Of a DNA stretch of 29,272 nt, positions 1-10,844 are shown one piece after another. The DNA lies in NCBI GenBank assembly GCA_021029095.1, contig JAJOHG010000323.1, forward strand, positions 1 to 29,272, given 5' to 3'. A program made the position numbers and the translations under genes. The notes below the pieces were generated by a model that worked only from the letters and a program-made list of their open reading frames with translations, did no database searches and was not told where the DNA came from. This DNA comes from Phellopilus nigrolimitatus. Its lineage: Eukaryota; Basidiomycota; Agaricomycetes; Hymenochaetales; Hymenochaetaceae. The stretch's first letter is position 1; each line of letters opens with the position of its first letter.

Positions 1-25
1 GTCTAGCTTGGTCAAAGTGGGCTGG

Positions 26-170
26 ATGTCAAGATTGTATCCAACTGTGCGGGGACCGCACCTGCGTCCGCATGCTTCCTGATGTGTGCCTCAGTACCGA
101 AATGTGTGTGTCAGACGCGCCACACGATGCAGAAGAGAGAAAGTGGGAATAGTTGCAGGATAGTGCCCAT
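26..170 (+). repeat. Diverged dispersed repeat, copy A
   Basis: This stretch resembles 5371-5500 on the same strand. The best block (28-77 against 5371-5420) is about 75% identical by eye and shares words such as AGATTG, ATCCA, GCGGG and GTCCGC. Similarity fades beyond it, with shared short words (GAAATGT, GCGCC). No coding potential is evident, although a 96-residue frame lies on the minus strand. It is probably an old transposable-element remnant; the family cannot be named from two copies. Confidence 0.5.
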
Positions 171-628
171 TGTGCCAATGCCAACGCACAGGCAAGACTG
201 ACGGAGGCGGCTGCGTGTTCGGGCGCCGCTCCGCCGCTCAATGTCCACACGGTCGAACGACATACTAACCAGGAAGCCCGGTACGCAGTGCTAGATGTCA
301 CATCCACATAAGAACCCAATACAACGTGCTAAAGGACTGCCGCGCTCGGCGCCGATGCCAGTTGGGTCGCATGAAAGGAGAACACGCCGTGCTCTGATCC
401 TGGAGAGATACATGCTGCACTGGCAAGTTCACTAAGTTGAATGGCTAGTCCGTGCAGAGAAAGAATCAGTCGAAAGCAATTTATTGATAATGATGAGAAA
501 TATGGGACGGAATTGGCCCTAGCGATGGGCTGAAGGAAACAAATTCGACAAAGCGAGAAAGAAAAAGAACCGATAGAAGTAGGAGAACATACCTGAACTC
601 TAGCGACACCATCCTTCTCAATTACACC
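171..628. other. Intergenic, no gene seen
   Basis: I see no open frame with coding character, no RNA gene and no clear repeat here. Confidence 0.5.
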
Positions 629-943
629 CTATGAGCCGACGCCAGTGTTCCCGTTTCCATTGACTCCTTGGCCGACATTGAGCCTGGAAAACTCATCCAC
701 GGATGGGGCCCGTTCGAAAGGTGGGTGATCGCCAGGACAGCGGATATGCTTATGATGTACGATTCGGCACTTACTCTCCCTTTGTTTGACACGGGATGGG
801 TGGCCTGCGTGATAGCTGCTTGAGCCAATAAAAGATTAATAGACGAAGACCAACAATGCAGAATGAGAGGAAGACGCGTACTCACGCGCAGCGTCGGTAC
901 GTTAGGCAATGATGGACTGTACGATCTGTCCTGCACTCCGGTC
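629..943 (-). pseudogene. Possible 3' end of a spliced gene or gene remnant
   Basis: On the minus strand three short segments join in one frame through good splice sites. A segment ending at 886 has donor GTGAGT, 775-818 lies between a CTCAAG acceptor and a GTAAGT donor, and 629-683 follows a TTTTCCAG acceptor and ends in TAG. The joined peptide contains SYSPSLPNVPTLR, then QLSRRPPIP, then LNVGQGVNGNGNTGVGS before the stop. I find no ATG or convincing upstream exon: the upstream side runs into the dispersed repeat at about 940. It may be the tail of a real protein, a truncated gene, or chance. No family is recognised. Confidence 0.22.
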
Positions 944-1215
944 TATAGGATCACGGAGCCGCCCGCAACCAGGAAGGCGCCGTCGAACGGGTGAGATACT
1001 TGAGAACAGTTCGGAGAGCGGAGAGTGTTATTGTTGTCGGCGGAACTGCTAGACCGACTACTGCGAGCGTCGGCGGACGAAAACGGCAGATCCCGACACG
1101 TGGACATGACGTAATCGCTTTTTGCGCTTCCTCAAATTTGGTTCCGACTCGGCCCGCCGGTTGCCGCCATGTATCTTGCAGCTTGAGGCTGCATCACCGA
1201 CTGTAGCCCCCACAC
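940..1215 (+). repeat. Dispersed repeat with CACGTG/TGACGTAA core, copy 1
   Basis: This is related to the reverse complement of 12940-13230 and, in part, to 9845-9945. The most conserved stretch (1084-1117) differs at three positions from its counterpart at 12981-13014. It carries CACGTG followed by TGACGTAATCG. A second shared block (GGATCACGGAGCC) lies at about 949-961. GTTCCGACTCGGCC downstream matches copy 2. Probably a transposable-element fragment such as an LTR or terminal region; no coding domain is seen. Confidence 0.55.
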
Positions 1216-2089
1216 GATCGTTTTGTCTGCTCCCATGCACCTCGTCATAGTCATTCAAGAGGCCACTGGAAATGCATCCATAAATTGAAAGGCGATGCCT
1301 CTTTCGTGATTCTCATGCTTGCTTGCACCCCGTCTTCCCGGTAGCAGAGCTGAACATACTGTCTGCTGGCGAATCTGGACACCGGTACTCCATTTATGAA
1401 CTGTCAATAGCCTCGTTCGAGGATACATCACATAGTTGAGAAATAAGCACACGTACGGTGTGCTCAGAAGGAGCCGTTACTCGACCAAAACGAAGAGCTC
1501 TCATACATGTACACGCCGACTGAGCACTTTCATCGTAGACTACCCTCCGCGAAATGTCGTGCAACGCATACTCCGCTCTTCTTTATCTCTGAGAAATATG
1601 AACCTCCAGGGTTGGTCAATTGCACAAGAGATGTCCGTACTATAATTTACGCACAGAAAAAGGAAGAACACAGCAAACGAAAGTGATTAAGTTTGGACAT
1701 CGCATGTAGAATCTAGCCGCACCACGGACAGGGCAGCGATTGGGTATCAAGTACATGCAGAGCTGAAATAAGGCAACTAGTCAAGCGAAGGTGATCGAAT
1801 AACGAAAGGCGGGATGGGTCATCGAGATCTACAAACCACGCTAGTCAGAGAAACTGGGATTGCGGAGCACCTTGAGTGTCGGGTACTTACAAAGAGAGGA
1901 TACTCCGTGGAACATCCCATAGCACCAATTACTTATCAGTAGTTTGAGCAAGCGAATAAAGCATGGGCCTGGATGGTTGTGTAGAGAAGTGAAGTCCTGT
2001 TCAATAAAGGTCTCGAAAGCGAGCGAACGTGCGCGGCTTACTTAGACGGATCGGCGGTGACTGCATCGTCCCAGCATGATATCCTCTGA
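1216..2089. other. Intergenic, no gene seen
   Basis: Only short frames without coding character are present on either strand. The end of the stretch is the 3' flank of the minus-strand gene that stops at 2090. Confidence 0.5.
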
Positions 2090-3554
2090 TCATTTAGAGC
2101 TGATCTCAGATTTGAATCTAGCAGTCATTTCCTTGTAGTTGTTGAGCAGATCTGTATCTCCATTGTAACCTTCTTCCCACAACTCCTCGATCCTGTCTTC
2201 CGACAACCCGGAAATTGACTGCACAGTGAGCCTCGCGTTATTGATCCTTTTCCATGGCCGCAAACTAGCCATTACGTACGAAAGGGTAGGAGAAAGTGTA
2301 AAAAAGCAATGCCTTCTTCGCAATGACACGACAAAATAGATAATACTCACAAAAATGGCATAACATCAAATTGATGGATAACCCTGAAAGACAGCCGAAC
2401 CAAAACCTCCACTTTCTCGACCGAGCTTCTTGAGATCAGCTCAGAGGAGCGCGCATTCTCCCAAGTGCTTTCCAAACCAGGGAGTATATTCATCTCGAAC
2501 ATCAAACTCTCGCCTCTTCGCCTGGAAACCGTCTCCCAGAAGATGACAATGGGCTCGTCATGGGCAGTGAGGTCTAATCCATCGTAGTGAAACAGTTTCT
2601 TCAAATTGAGCAGTCGTGAAATGAACTCCAGATAATCAGACACCAGACCAGAACTAGAACAAGTTCTGATCAGTGAATATAAACGCGAGATATTGCTTCC
2701 TTACAGAAAACCATCGAAAGCGTCAGCAAGAAACGATAGAAGGCCGGGACGAAAGAAGCGAAGATTATCTTTTGATACGGCCATGTCCGGAATCGAATCT
2801 GAAAGGCGGCGAAGTATCTTCGCTGTTTTGTTTCGCTCAAACAGATTAAGGATTTCCACCCCATAGTATCGAAGGACTGCACCGCTTTGTGACGAATGCA
2901 GGATAGTTTTACATTCCTGTTTGACAAGGGATGGATCAAATAAGAGACATAATCGTGGATAGGAATCCGTCAACTGGTAGATCTTATTTGAAGCGTCAGC
3001 TTTAACGGACAGAGAAGGGTGGCTTTCAGAGTAACCGTTAGTAAATTATGCATTGGGAGCAAAGATAATCAAGAAATAATCAGACATACGGACCTCATAG
3101 TCGAAGCAAGGACTCCACATTGGTCCGCAACCTTTTTTTCGTCCCAACCAGGGAGATCGTTTCGTAATCCCCATAAGAACAATAGGTCTGTCAAATTTTT
3201 GATAGGTACAAGCCATATCTGCTGTCGGTTTAGATGAGTCCCGTCGTCAGGTATCTGCGAGCGTGTAGAAGTGATCATGTCCGTAATGATTTGCCCTGCT
3301 CGGCGGATCCGTCTCTTCGCGACTAACTTGCTTAGTTTGTACTCTATGGCCTTTCCGACTGGCTGATAGAAGTAGTTGTCTAGGGTACGCCCAGCCCCAA
3401 TGTTATTAGAGATTGTCTGTGTCAAAGAAATGGATGAGACGATCGAGCACTGCGTGTAACTGTTCCGCGAGTCGTCAGTGGAAACAGAGCTGGTGTCGTC
3501 TTCGTCTCTGTGCCTAAACGGAGCCGCTCGGTTGAGAGAAAGGGCTCGGTCCAT
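2090..3554 (-). CDS. Unrecognised four-exon gene, likely helical-repeat protein, related to the 11217 gene
   Basis: I assemble four exons on the minus strand: 3554-3094, 3022-2705, 2653-2351 and 2264-2090, giving about 418 residues. Phases close at each join. The first intron has a TTTACTAACGG branch site, the second a GTAAGG donor and the third a GTGAGT donor. The start is the ATG at 3554; an in-frame ATG at 3617 is also possible. The N-terminal 50 residues are Ser/Thr-rich and polar. They are followed by GAGRTLDNYFYQPVGKAIEY and a basic KLSKLVAKRRIRR block, then Leu-rich amphipathic helices typical of alpha-solenoids. A similar GAGRTL block and spacing occur in the gene at 11217, so I infer a shared fungal family. 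I cannot name it or its function. There is no signal peptide or obvious membrane segment. Confidence 0.68.
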
Positions 3555-4181
3555 TGTCGCAGCGCAGAGAGACGAGGAAGGGCTCGAAGATGCGCAGCGG
3601 AAGGGAGCCAAGAGCATTGTCCAGGTTGCAGTATTTGAGGCAGGGATCAGGCCCGCGAAGCACTGATCAACACGTACTGCGTGTGTACGAGAACCTAATG
3701 TTATGAGGAATATGTCCGACGTCACAGGTGCTGTGCATCAATATCAGTTAGGATGGAAGATGGGAACCAACTTGTCCACGAGGTCAGGCCGGAAATATGA
3801 CTTTAGATAATGCAGAATGTAGAAATAAAGAAATAAAGATTGAATTCCTTGAGCAATTTCTCGCTATTAATGTTGAGAGTCTCGAGACTCGGGAATTGTG
3901 GACCAAGAGTCGTTAGTATACTTCATTCTTGAGGACCAGTCGCATCTAACTCGCTGACCAGATATGAATAGCAGCGCGCAGACGACTTCACATTTGCGAA
4001 GCTTAAGTTATGATGCGTCACCATGGAGAATGGATATCCTCACAATAGCATCAATTTAGCACTGATGTTGTTCTGCGATGAACGGGACAGCACCAATGAT
4101 CTAGTGCCTTAACTTCACATGACGAAGTTACTTATAGGAGCTGTGCGTGGTAAGATCCAGCGTGGTACAAAGCTTACTTAC
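3555..4181. other. Intergenic, no gene seen
   Basis: This is the upstream region of the minus-strand gene starting at 3554. I see no TATA box in good position and no supported gene. Confidence 0.45.
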
Positions 4182-4335
4182 GTAGCAAAGCGTACAGCAA
4201 GAACGCTTCGAAGAGTTGAACGATTGTGTGTATAGCCAGAAGCATAGTAAAATACTGTGCTGTGAGGTCGCGGAGATAACCACGGCCGGAAACAGGACTA
4301 TGAATGCAGTGCCAGCGTGTACTTTGATCAGGCAT
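4182..4335 (-). pseudogene. Possible orphan exon with one hydrophobic helix
   Basis: From an ATG at 4335 on the minus strand a frame of 51 codons runs into a strong GTAAGTAAG donor at 4181. Its second half (LTAQYFTMLLAIHTIVQLFE and following AFLLYALL) is a plausible membrane helix. I could not find a next exon that continues the frame sensibly, so it may be a gene relic or chance. Confidence 0.2.
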
Positions 4336-5370
4336 ATTGATAAGCGTTGGAGGTAACCCAATAAGCCCATGGAATTTGAAGAGTCAAGCATCCTGAGCGG
4401 GCAGAATTGGCCTAGAGCGCAAGTTGAGGCCGCGAAGCGTGATTCTCGAACGCATATCGCTGCTACAAAGACATACGCACATCACATTTTCCCCTTTGAG
4501 CTTAAGGAGACTTCAGAGATGTGGCATGACGCCGCGCGGGCGCCCAAAGTCGGCACGCTAATGCCTCCCTTCCACCTCCGTCTTCGCAGTGCACGCGTGC
4601 AGTTGATCTCGAGCTCAGACCGCTCCCCGGAAGAGCGGAGAATCCCTTGCCGTTAAACATGTACGTCGAGTGAGAGTCTGAGTTTAGGTACTGTCGTGCA
4701 GAAGGCGCGTCCAACATAACAGCGGTGAGGAGTACCTAGCAGAACCGCTCCTCCCCTAACAGGCAGGACAGTTAGCTCCAAGGCCGCGTTTCCTGGAATG
4801 TGCTGCTTCTGCATCAATATTGTCAGCACTAGGCGCAAGCGGTAATAGAAACAGGTGCAGGAAGACCACGTTCAGACGAGAATAATGTCAAGCACGCCGA
4901 TGACGGTAGACGCATTGGCGGTGCGACGCGTTCAAAACTCGAGAGATATGCAGGTCACACACGGCGATCGCGGGGACGGTTGAGATGGCGGCACTGGGGA
5001 GCGCGGTGACAGATCATTGGCCTGCGGTATGAAGAAGTTCGCGTCAGGAACAATTATACATGCAGAGAAAGGAGGCGAACGAGGCAGAATAGAGCAGAAT
5101 CCAAATGGAGAATGATGACGGATGAGGGAAGTATGTCAATCAGCAGAAGCTCACCCGAACCATTCACATCATCGTCCGTCTCGAACATATTTGTTGGTCC
5201 ATATTCCCCCAAATTCCGTGCTCCTGTTTTAGTTCTAGGCCGCACCGTCATTGCAGAGGCCGGAGAAGACCGCTCGGAAGCTCGGCGAGTACGCCGGAGA
5301 AAGGCCTGTCGACAATCGTGCTCCGTGGACCCGCAGAAGCACCTGCGTGGCACGGGTGAATGGATTGAAC
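4336..5370. other. Intergenic, no supported gene
   Basis: Several overlapping frames of 60-180 residues occur on both strands, but none shows a recognisable domain or a consistent splice structure. Confidence 0.45.
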
Positions 5371-5500
5371 GTCGAGATTGGATCCAGTTGCGCGGGACCA
5401 CGTCCGTGTCCGCGTGCTGAGTCCTGACTGCTGCTCGATGCGACGCCGAAATGTTCTTATTGAGTGCGCCGCTCGACAAGAAGACAGCAAGGGAAGGGCA
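5371..5500 (+). repeat. Diverged dispersed repeat, copy B
   Basis: Counterpart of 26-170 in the same orientation; 5371-5420 aligns with 28-77 with roughly one quarter of positions changed and one single-base gap. The 179-residue minus-strand frame crossing it shows no recognisable domain and is probably not a gene. Confidence 0.5.
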
Positions 5501-5852
5501 CTCGCAGGATGAACTTCGCCCACGAAGAAGACGGCTGTATGCAGGAGTGTACGCAGACGGTAGGACGCTGACGGGGTAGACGTCTTGTCCTCATGTTGGG
5601 GCACTGGCTGACAAAGGATGTGTTGCTTGGACAGGATGGGTAAAGTCGAGCTACGCTTCAAACGTTCATCGTGGCCGTAGCGGCACGGTTCGTTTTCCAC
5701 ATACCTGTCGAATGAATGAGACTCAAGATACATACTTGTCCGACTCGGCACTTCAACGACGTGCTGGAAGCCGCAAGCAAGTTGCAACCAAGTGCAAGGA
5801 TAATATATTCTTCAACAAGAACCTTATGGTTTTGGTGCATATTTCGCTTGCG

Positions 5853-6016
5853 TAGGGCTCCGCAACGTACCGTATACTGATACGTACGTATTTTCGAAAC
5901 CGGTATACTGGTACGTTCAGTATTAATACGGTCCGTATTTTGAGTTTTCGTGGGCGCATACGGTACGGTACTGGTACGGTACTGACCGTATACGGTGATA
6001 CGTCGTATACGGGTTA
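5853..6016. repeat. Array of CGTATACG / ACGGTACTG motifs, possible transposon subterminal region
   Basis: Between 5864 and 6015 the sequence is built from many variants of short near-palindromic words: CCGTATAC, ACGTACGTA, CCGGTATACTGG, ATACGGTACGG, ACTGGTACGGTACTG, CCGTATACGG. Such clustered short motifs are known near the ends of hAT-type DNA transposons. The block is preceded by TAGGGCTCCGCAAC at 5853, which would fit a hAT terminus. I could not find the opposite end or a target-site duplication, so this is a likely remnant. Confidence 0.45.
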
Positions 6017-6262
6017 TGTAAACATAGAAGAAGTTTTGTTTTAGAATTTTTACAAGAGTTTGCCGCATTTTGCCTTTTCCCAGCATCAAAGTCATGCTTA
6101 TTTGTTGAGAAATAGCAAACCGGAGGCAGTGACAAAAAAAAAGAGAGGGGGGGGGGATGGCTGCACCAAAGCCCCACTTTTATTTTCCCAATTTCATTTG
6201 AATCTGCTCTATGACACACGTATAATGCAAAAAAAAAGATTGGAAAAGGTAGAAAATTGAGG

Positions 6263-6307
6263 GAGATAGTCGTGCTCGTCGTTCGACACGACGAGCACGA
6301 CTATCTC
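6263..6307. repeat. Perfect 20-bp inverted repeat, 5-nt loop
   Basis: The left arm is 6263-6282 and the right arm 6288-6307. The arms are exact reverse complements (GAGATAGTCGTGCTCGTCGT on the left) around the loop TCGAC. It is not followed by a T run, and no gene abuts it. It could be a cruciform-forming site, a transposon footprint or an assembly fold-back. Confidence 0.9.
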
Positions 6308-6361
6308 GGTGTCGCGCGCCTCGCGGGAAGCCGGCGGCATGCGTTGATGGCGACGAAAAGT

Positions 6362-6483
6362 CACGTGAATTACCAATTACCAGCACGGGGCAGTGCCGAC
6401 GATCCGCGGGCACGTCAATAGTAAGTCCAAGCGGCTTGCGGCAGCACTGCTGCCATTGCAACCGAGTGCACGTGGAGCACGTG
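6362..6483. promoter_or_regulatory. Cluster of three CACGTG boxes
   Basis: CACGTG occurs at 6362-6367, 6469-6474 and 6478-6483; the last two start 9 bp apart. CACGTG is bound by bHLH factors of the Cbf1/Pho4 type in fungi. No gene starts just beside it, so a regulatory role is inferred only from motif density. Confidence 0.3.
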
Positions 6484-7228
6484 CCGGGCGCTCTTACCGT
6501 GTTGTTTTGCTTCCGAGTCCTCGTCCCACCCTACGATATGAGTACAGATTGGAACTCCAGAGTGAGTGATATGGTTTCATGAGACACGCACAATTTACTT
6601 ACCCAGAAAAAATAGGCGCGTCTATGTAGTAGAAGGTGTCTGCTTAGGTCATGCTTCCGAACACGAAGAAGATAAAGAAGACGCGAAGCGCGGCTCCAGC
6701 AATGACGGCGTGCATCGCGCATATATTTCGATCTCTGAATTGCGGTGCGTCGCCTGAAATGTCCCTTTGTACGAGTGGATTAAACGGGGATACTGAGAGG
6801 GCAGAGCAGTATAGTGCAGGCCAAGATGAAAAGGACGTTCAGGTCTCTGGTATGCAATTTTACAAATATTGTAAATGCTCGCCGCGTGGACGGGTGACGA
6901 AGACTAGCTCGAACGTCTCGCCAAGTACTAGTACACCCTTCTCGGTCTTCGTAGAAGCCGCCGCAAGTGTCAGTCACTGATCACTGATACTACGGTTACT
7001 CAGTCTACAGTGGTCCTGCAACGATATCATGAATTCACGTCAGCATGATTGGGGTGTTCCATTGTGACGTTCCAGAGCCTAAATCGTCCATTTATTGCTT
7101 AGCCGATGGATATTAGAGAAAGGACCGCTCGTAAGCGGGTCTAGATCAACGGTTCTTTCACTTAGAAGTGCTTCGCATACAACCGGTTAAGATAAAAAAT
7201 GCTTGTTTGTTTCTCTTTCGCAAAAACC
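6484..7228. other. Upstream region of the MFS gene; possible minus-strand relic
   Basis: No secure gene. A 65-codon minus-strand frame (6780-6977) reads HPSTRRAFTIF then a hydrophobic LFILACTILLC stretch. This loosely recalls the last helix of orphan fungal seven-helix proteins, but I cannot join it to other exons and give it little weight. Confidence 0.3.
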
Positions 7229-7235
7229 TATAAAG
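7229..7235 (+). promoter_or_regulatory. TATA box of MFS gene
   Basis: TATAAAG lies 48 bp before the chosen ATG at 7283, with a CT-rich leader between. Confidence 0.5.
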
Positions 7236-7282
7236 CTAGCGAAGAGACGACATGACTTGCTTCATCTTGCCCTTTGCTAGTC

Positions 7283-9520
7283 ATGGGCCACGGAGTCGGA
7301 ATCCTACCTGACCGACACCTTGGAGAGAATGTTCCGGGTGCGTTTTGCATTTTGCATTTGATTATTGCTCTAGGACATTTCAGAAATCTGACCTATACCT
7401 AAAGGAACTTCTCTGCTCGATGATCTGCACAATCATGGTGCGGGACACGTTGACGCGCTGGCCGCGGAACTCAAGCGAGGGAAAGGAGGCGTCATCCTCA
7501 TTCCACAGCCCTCTGACTCGCCTAACGATCCTTTAAACTGGCCTGTCTGGCGCAAGATGATGCTTATGTTCACACTCACTTTCGGCGCAGGCGTCGTGGG
7601 TGCGTTCGGGCCCATCATCGTTGCAGGGTTGGAGAAAGTTGCGGAAGACCTCGACACGGATGTTGGCGTACTCTCGAAGATGAGTGGCGACCTCATTTTA
7701 GCCAGCGGGCTTATTCTGTTGCTGTCCGCGCCCGCGAGCGTCATCTGGGGTCGACGTCCCGTTCTTCTTCTCGGGAACTTGTTTCTGCTCGTGAGCTCAA
7801 TTCTGAGCGCGGTGGCAAAGGATGTGGGGAGTCTCACGACTGGTCGAATTATCGGAGGCATTGGTATGGCTCCCATCGAGTCCCTCGTTTCTGCTACTAT
7901 CGCGTATGTTCTCTCTATCAACTTAGAAAGTGTTTTTTAAGCTACTTCTAGTGATATCTTCTTCGTCCATGAGAGAGGGACTTGGATTGCTGTCTGGAGT
8001 GTAAGTGTTAAATTCTCCCTTTAACGAGATACTCGCTGATTCTCCTAATCCAGTTCGCCTTGCTGAGTGGCGTATGTGGTGTTTCCATAGTGAACGGTTA
8101 CTTGATCGAAAATGCGTGCGTCTATCGATTCTGTTTCCTTCTGTTCCGCGGACATCGAACCTTTGCATAGATCTTGGAGAATTTGTTTTGCGATCGAGGC
8201 AGTTTTGGTATGTTCGATAATCGCCATCTTCGATTTATTTTCTAATCGTAATCCCTCCAGATTGGGGTCCTGCTCATCATGACTATATTTTTTGTTCCCG
8301 AGACTGCTTACGTTCGCCAAAACGTCCACGCGATATCTGACCTTGGCGTCAAGCCTGGGTTAGGCTCTGCTTCGAATAACTCATCTCGCAGCACGTTTTC
8401 ATCGGATGAGGATGTCTCTGTTGAAGATAAGACACTCGACATCGAAAGCTCAAGGAAAGAAGTCGCGAACACGTTCCTCCAACTGATAAAACCGTGGGCG
8501 GGACACCGGTTTTCTGACCAAAGCTTCTTGAAACTCAGTTCACGCGTACTGTCTCTCGGGGCCAGTCCTGTCATTGGATGGGCAATCATCGTTTTTGGGA
8601 CGTCGAGTACATGGTGTACGTGCCTTCCATATAACTTGGTTTGTGAACCCAGCATGGCTAACCGCGTTATTTACGTTCGTTCAGTGGTCGCGCTTTCCGT
8701 ATCCGTTTCGCTACTTTTCTCCGACCCAAAGTTCGGTTACGACATTAAACCGGGACCCGTAGGTCTTATCTCGGGTGTTGGGCCATTCATCGCAGCATTT
8801 CTGGGTAACCTGATGGCAGGCCCGCTGAGTGACCGGACAGTAAGATATATGTCTCGCAGGAACGGTGGTGTCTACGAGCCAGAGTGCGTTTGAAATTTCT
8901 GAGTTTCCTTACTTAGAGAAATTGATATTTACTTTTCTCTGTAAAGGTTTCGTCTTTTGATGATCATACCGCTCATTATTTCGACCACGATAGGGTACTT
9001 TGGCTGGGCAATTAGCGCGAGCCTCGAGGAGCTTTGGATCGCACCTGCGATCTTCTACTCGCTCATCAACTTTGGACAGGCAGTTGGAGGCATAGCGTGA
9101 GCAACCTCGTTCCTCTCCTAAACCATTTGCAAACAAGTTCGGCAGCGTTGTGACATACATTGTCGACTCGCATTCGCGCTTTGCTCCTGAGGCCTTTGCA
9201 TCAATGGGGTAAGCTCCTTCAATGCGCAATTTGAATGAGGTCTTTGATCGCCTGTATTTGGAATCCAGCATCTTCAGAAGCTTTTTCACGTTCGGCATAA
9301 CGTATGTCATCACCGACTGGATCTCCAGCCAAGGTGCGTCTCTTCTTGCATTTCTGTCTACCTGAGTAAGCTAAATTATCTTGCTCTCCAAGGTGTCCTT
9401 CGGACCTTCTGCACGATCGGTGGTATCAACATTGGTGTTTGCTTGATGACGATACCGATGTATATCTATGGCAAACGTGCTCGCAGTTGGGTCTATAGGA
9501 CATCGTGGATGCCCTCTTGA
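7283..9520 (+). CDS. MFS transporter, fungal multidrug/HOL1-like
   Basis: Eleven exons close in frame: 7283-7337, 7405-7903, 7952-8000, 8054-8115, 8171-8207, 8261-8615, 8685-8883, 8947-9096, 9146-9208, 9269-9333, 9393-9520, giving about 553 residues. The usual N-terminal PNDPLNWPVWRK motif of fungal drug:H+ antiporters precedes the first helix near residue 70. WGRRPVLLLG in loop 2-3 corresponds to MFS motif A, and DIFFVHERGTWIAVWS follows helix 4. A polar loop of about 80 residues separates the two six-helix halves. The C-terminus ends with IPMYIYGKRARSWVYR, a common family ending. It should sit in the plasma membrane or a vacuolar membrane and export or import small solutes by proton coupling; the substrate cannot be told. 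The gene stands alone and no biosynthetic genes flank it. No coding break is seen. Confidence 0.93.
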
Positions 9521-9543
9521 TTCTTCAGTGTGCTTCGTCTATT

Positions 9544-9600
9544 CGTGACCACGTTCTTTACTGTTGTTTTGGGTACTCGTGACCACAGTCTTTACTATAC
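9544..9600 (+). repeat. Imperfect 34-bp tandem duplication in the 3' flank
   Basis: CGTGACCAC at 9544 and again at 9578, each followed by a TCTTTACT word, gives two diverged units of 34 bp just after the MFS stop. Confidence 0.6.
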
Positions 9601-9844
9601 TTTCTTGGTATATCTTATTATAGAGGGACACTGTGTGTTCTCATAAAGCCCAGCGATGAAAGATCTACGGTGCCGTGTTGGTGTGCTCAAGTTGTCATTA
9701 CCAAACGTCAATGTGGGCGGAATAGAATAAAATAGGGTACATAATATGTTGTAGTATTTCAGTACGTTGTGTCAGTAGCTTGTCTTGAATGGAAGTAGTT
9801 TCGGTATTCAAAGCTGACAAGTCGAGACGTGGCTTGACTGTTGG

Positions 9845-9945
9845 GACTGGGTCATGTGACGTCCGGCCGCGTGGACGTGACGTAATCGACTTTCGGACAT
9901 GTTCAAGTTCGGCTCCGACTCGGCCTGCCGCTGATCTCACCAGTG
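9845..9945 (+). repeat. Dispersed repeat with TGACGTAA core, copy 2 (partial)
   Basis: CGTGGACGTGACGTAATCG at 9870-9888 and CTCCGACTCGGCC shortly after match copy 1 (1099-1117 and onward). The outer blocks shared by copies 1 and 3 are not found here. Confidence 0.55.
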
Positions 9946-10430
9946 ACTGAAACCGCACCTTCACCACCTGGCTGGATTCGAGCAATTATCCGAACAGCCC
10001 ATCCATCCAAACATTCCCGTCGGACTCGAAAGCGTCAAAGTGAACTATGATGCCCTCTCCGAGAGGATGCAAAACCATCAAAAGACTGTCCCATGCTCGT
10101 TGTCCGAGAGAAGCCACGCGTCAAATAACACCTACTATTGGTGTGTGCATCCTTTAACCCTGTAAGACGTAGATTGGATGCGCAGGTCCCAACGGCATGA
10201 GGGGGCTACAAGAAGAACAAAACTTGCCAATGCATCACGAATTTTGGGCTCTGGTGTTGCAGCGCGATCCGGACACGTGTATGGTAGAATAACAGAGGAA
10301 AATCAAAGATACAATAAAGAAGCTGGATTTCCCGTGCACTTCGTATCCAAAACACGCAGGGCGCAGCTTAAAATCTGTCCTTCAGACACGTGATCAACAC
10401 AGGGCCAACCTCCCGCCCAGATTCGGGACA
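9946..10430. other. Intergenic, no gene seen
   Basis: No coding or structural signal that I can support. Confidence 0.4.
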
Positions 10431-10844
10431 TCAATACAGATCACATTCTTCGCCAGGTCTCGTAAGTAGAGCTGATCGGAGGATGTGAGAGCAATGTCGG
10501 AAATGAGCAGGGAGGTGGGCATGCGTTAGCTCGAGCGTGACAAGTTCAGGGTGCACGAGAGCTGGATGGCCTAAGTTTCTGAGACACGATGTACGAGCGG
10601 AAAACCTCAAGATCTGCGAGAGAGCGTACGGGCTGAAGACATCGTAGTTGAGAGTATGTGTATCGTGTCGGCGACGTACTTTATACGCTTTGCTATCGAT
10701 GGACAGCTGCTTACTTCTGGCGCTGATACGATCTGGAGCCGGCTCCGAATTTAGAGTAAACCTAATTGTAAGGGAGTTGCCAGGTGTTAAAGAACAATAG
10801 ACTCGATTCACGGGTAGGATTAAATGGATACGTACAATATGCAT
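10431..10844 (-). pseudogene. Open frame, possible F-box/leucine-rich protein relic
   Basis: A 137-codon frame on the minus strand has a later half rich in Leu/His with phrases such as ALVHPELVTLELTHAHLP, which recall leucine-rich parts of the many basidiomycete F-box proteins. No F-box is visible, no flanking exons fit, and its upstream end overlaps the AT-rich ORF on the other strand. It may be a fragment or simply open by chance. Confidence 0.22.

Noticed and set aside
5248..5787. 179-codon minus-strand frame
   Set aside because: Low-complexity and Ser/Arg-rich without domain or splice logic; overlaps a diverged repeat.
7433..7921. 162-codon minus-strand frame
   Set aside because: Exactly antisense to the second exon of the MFS transporter.
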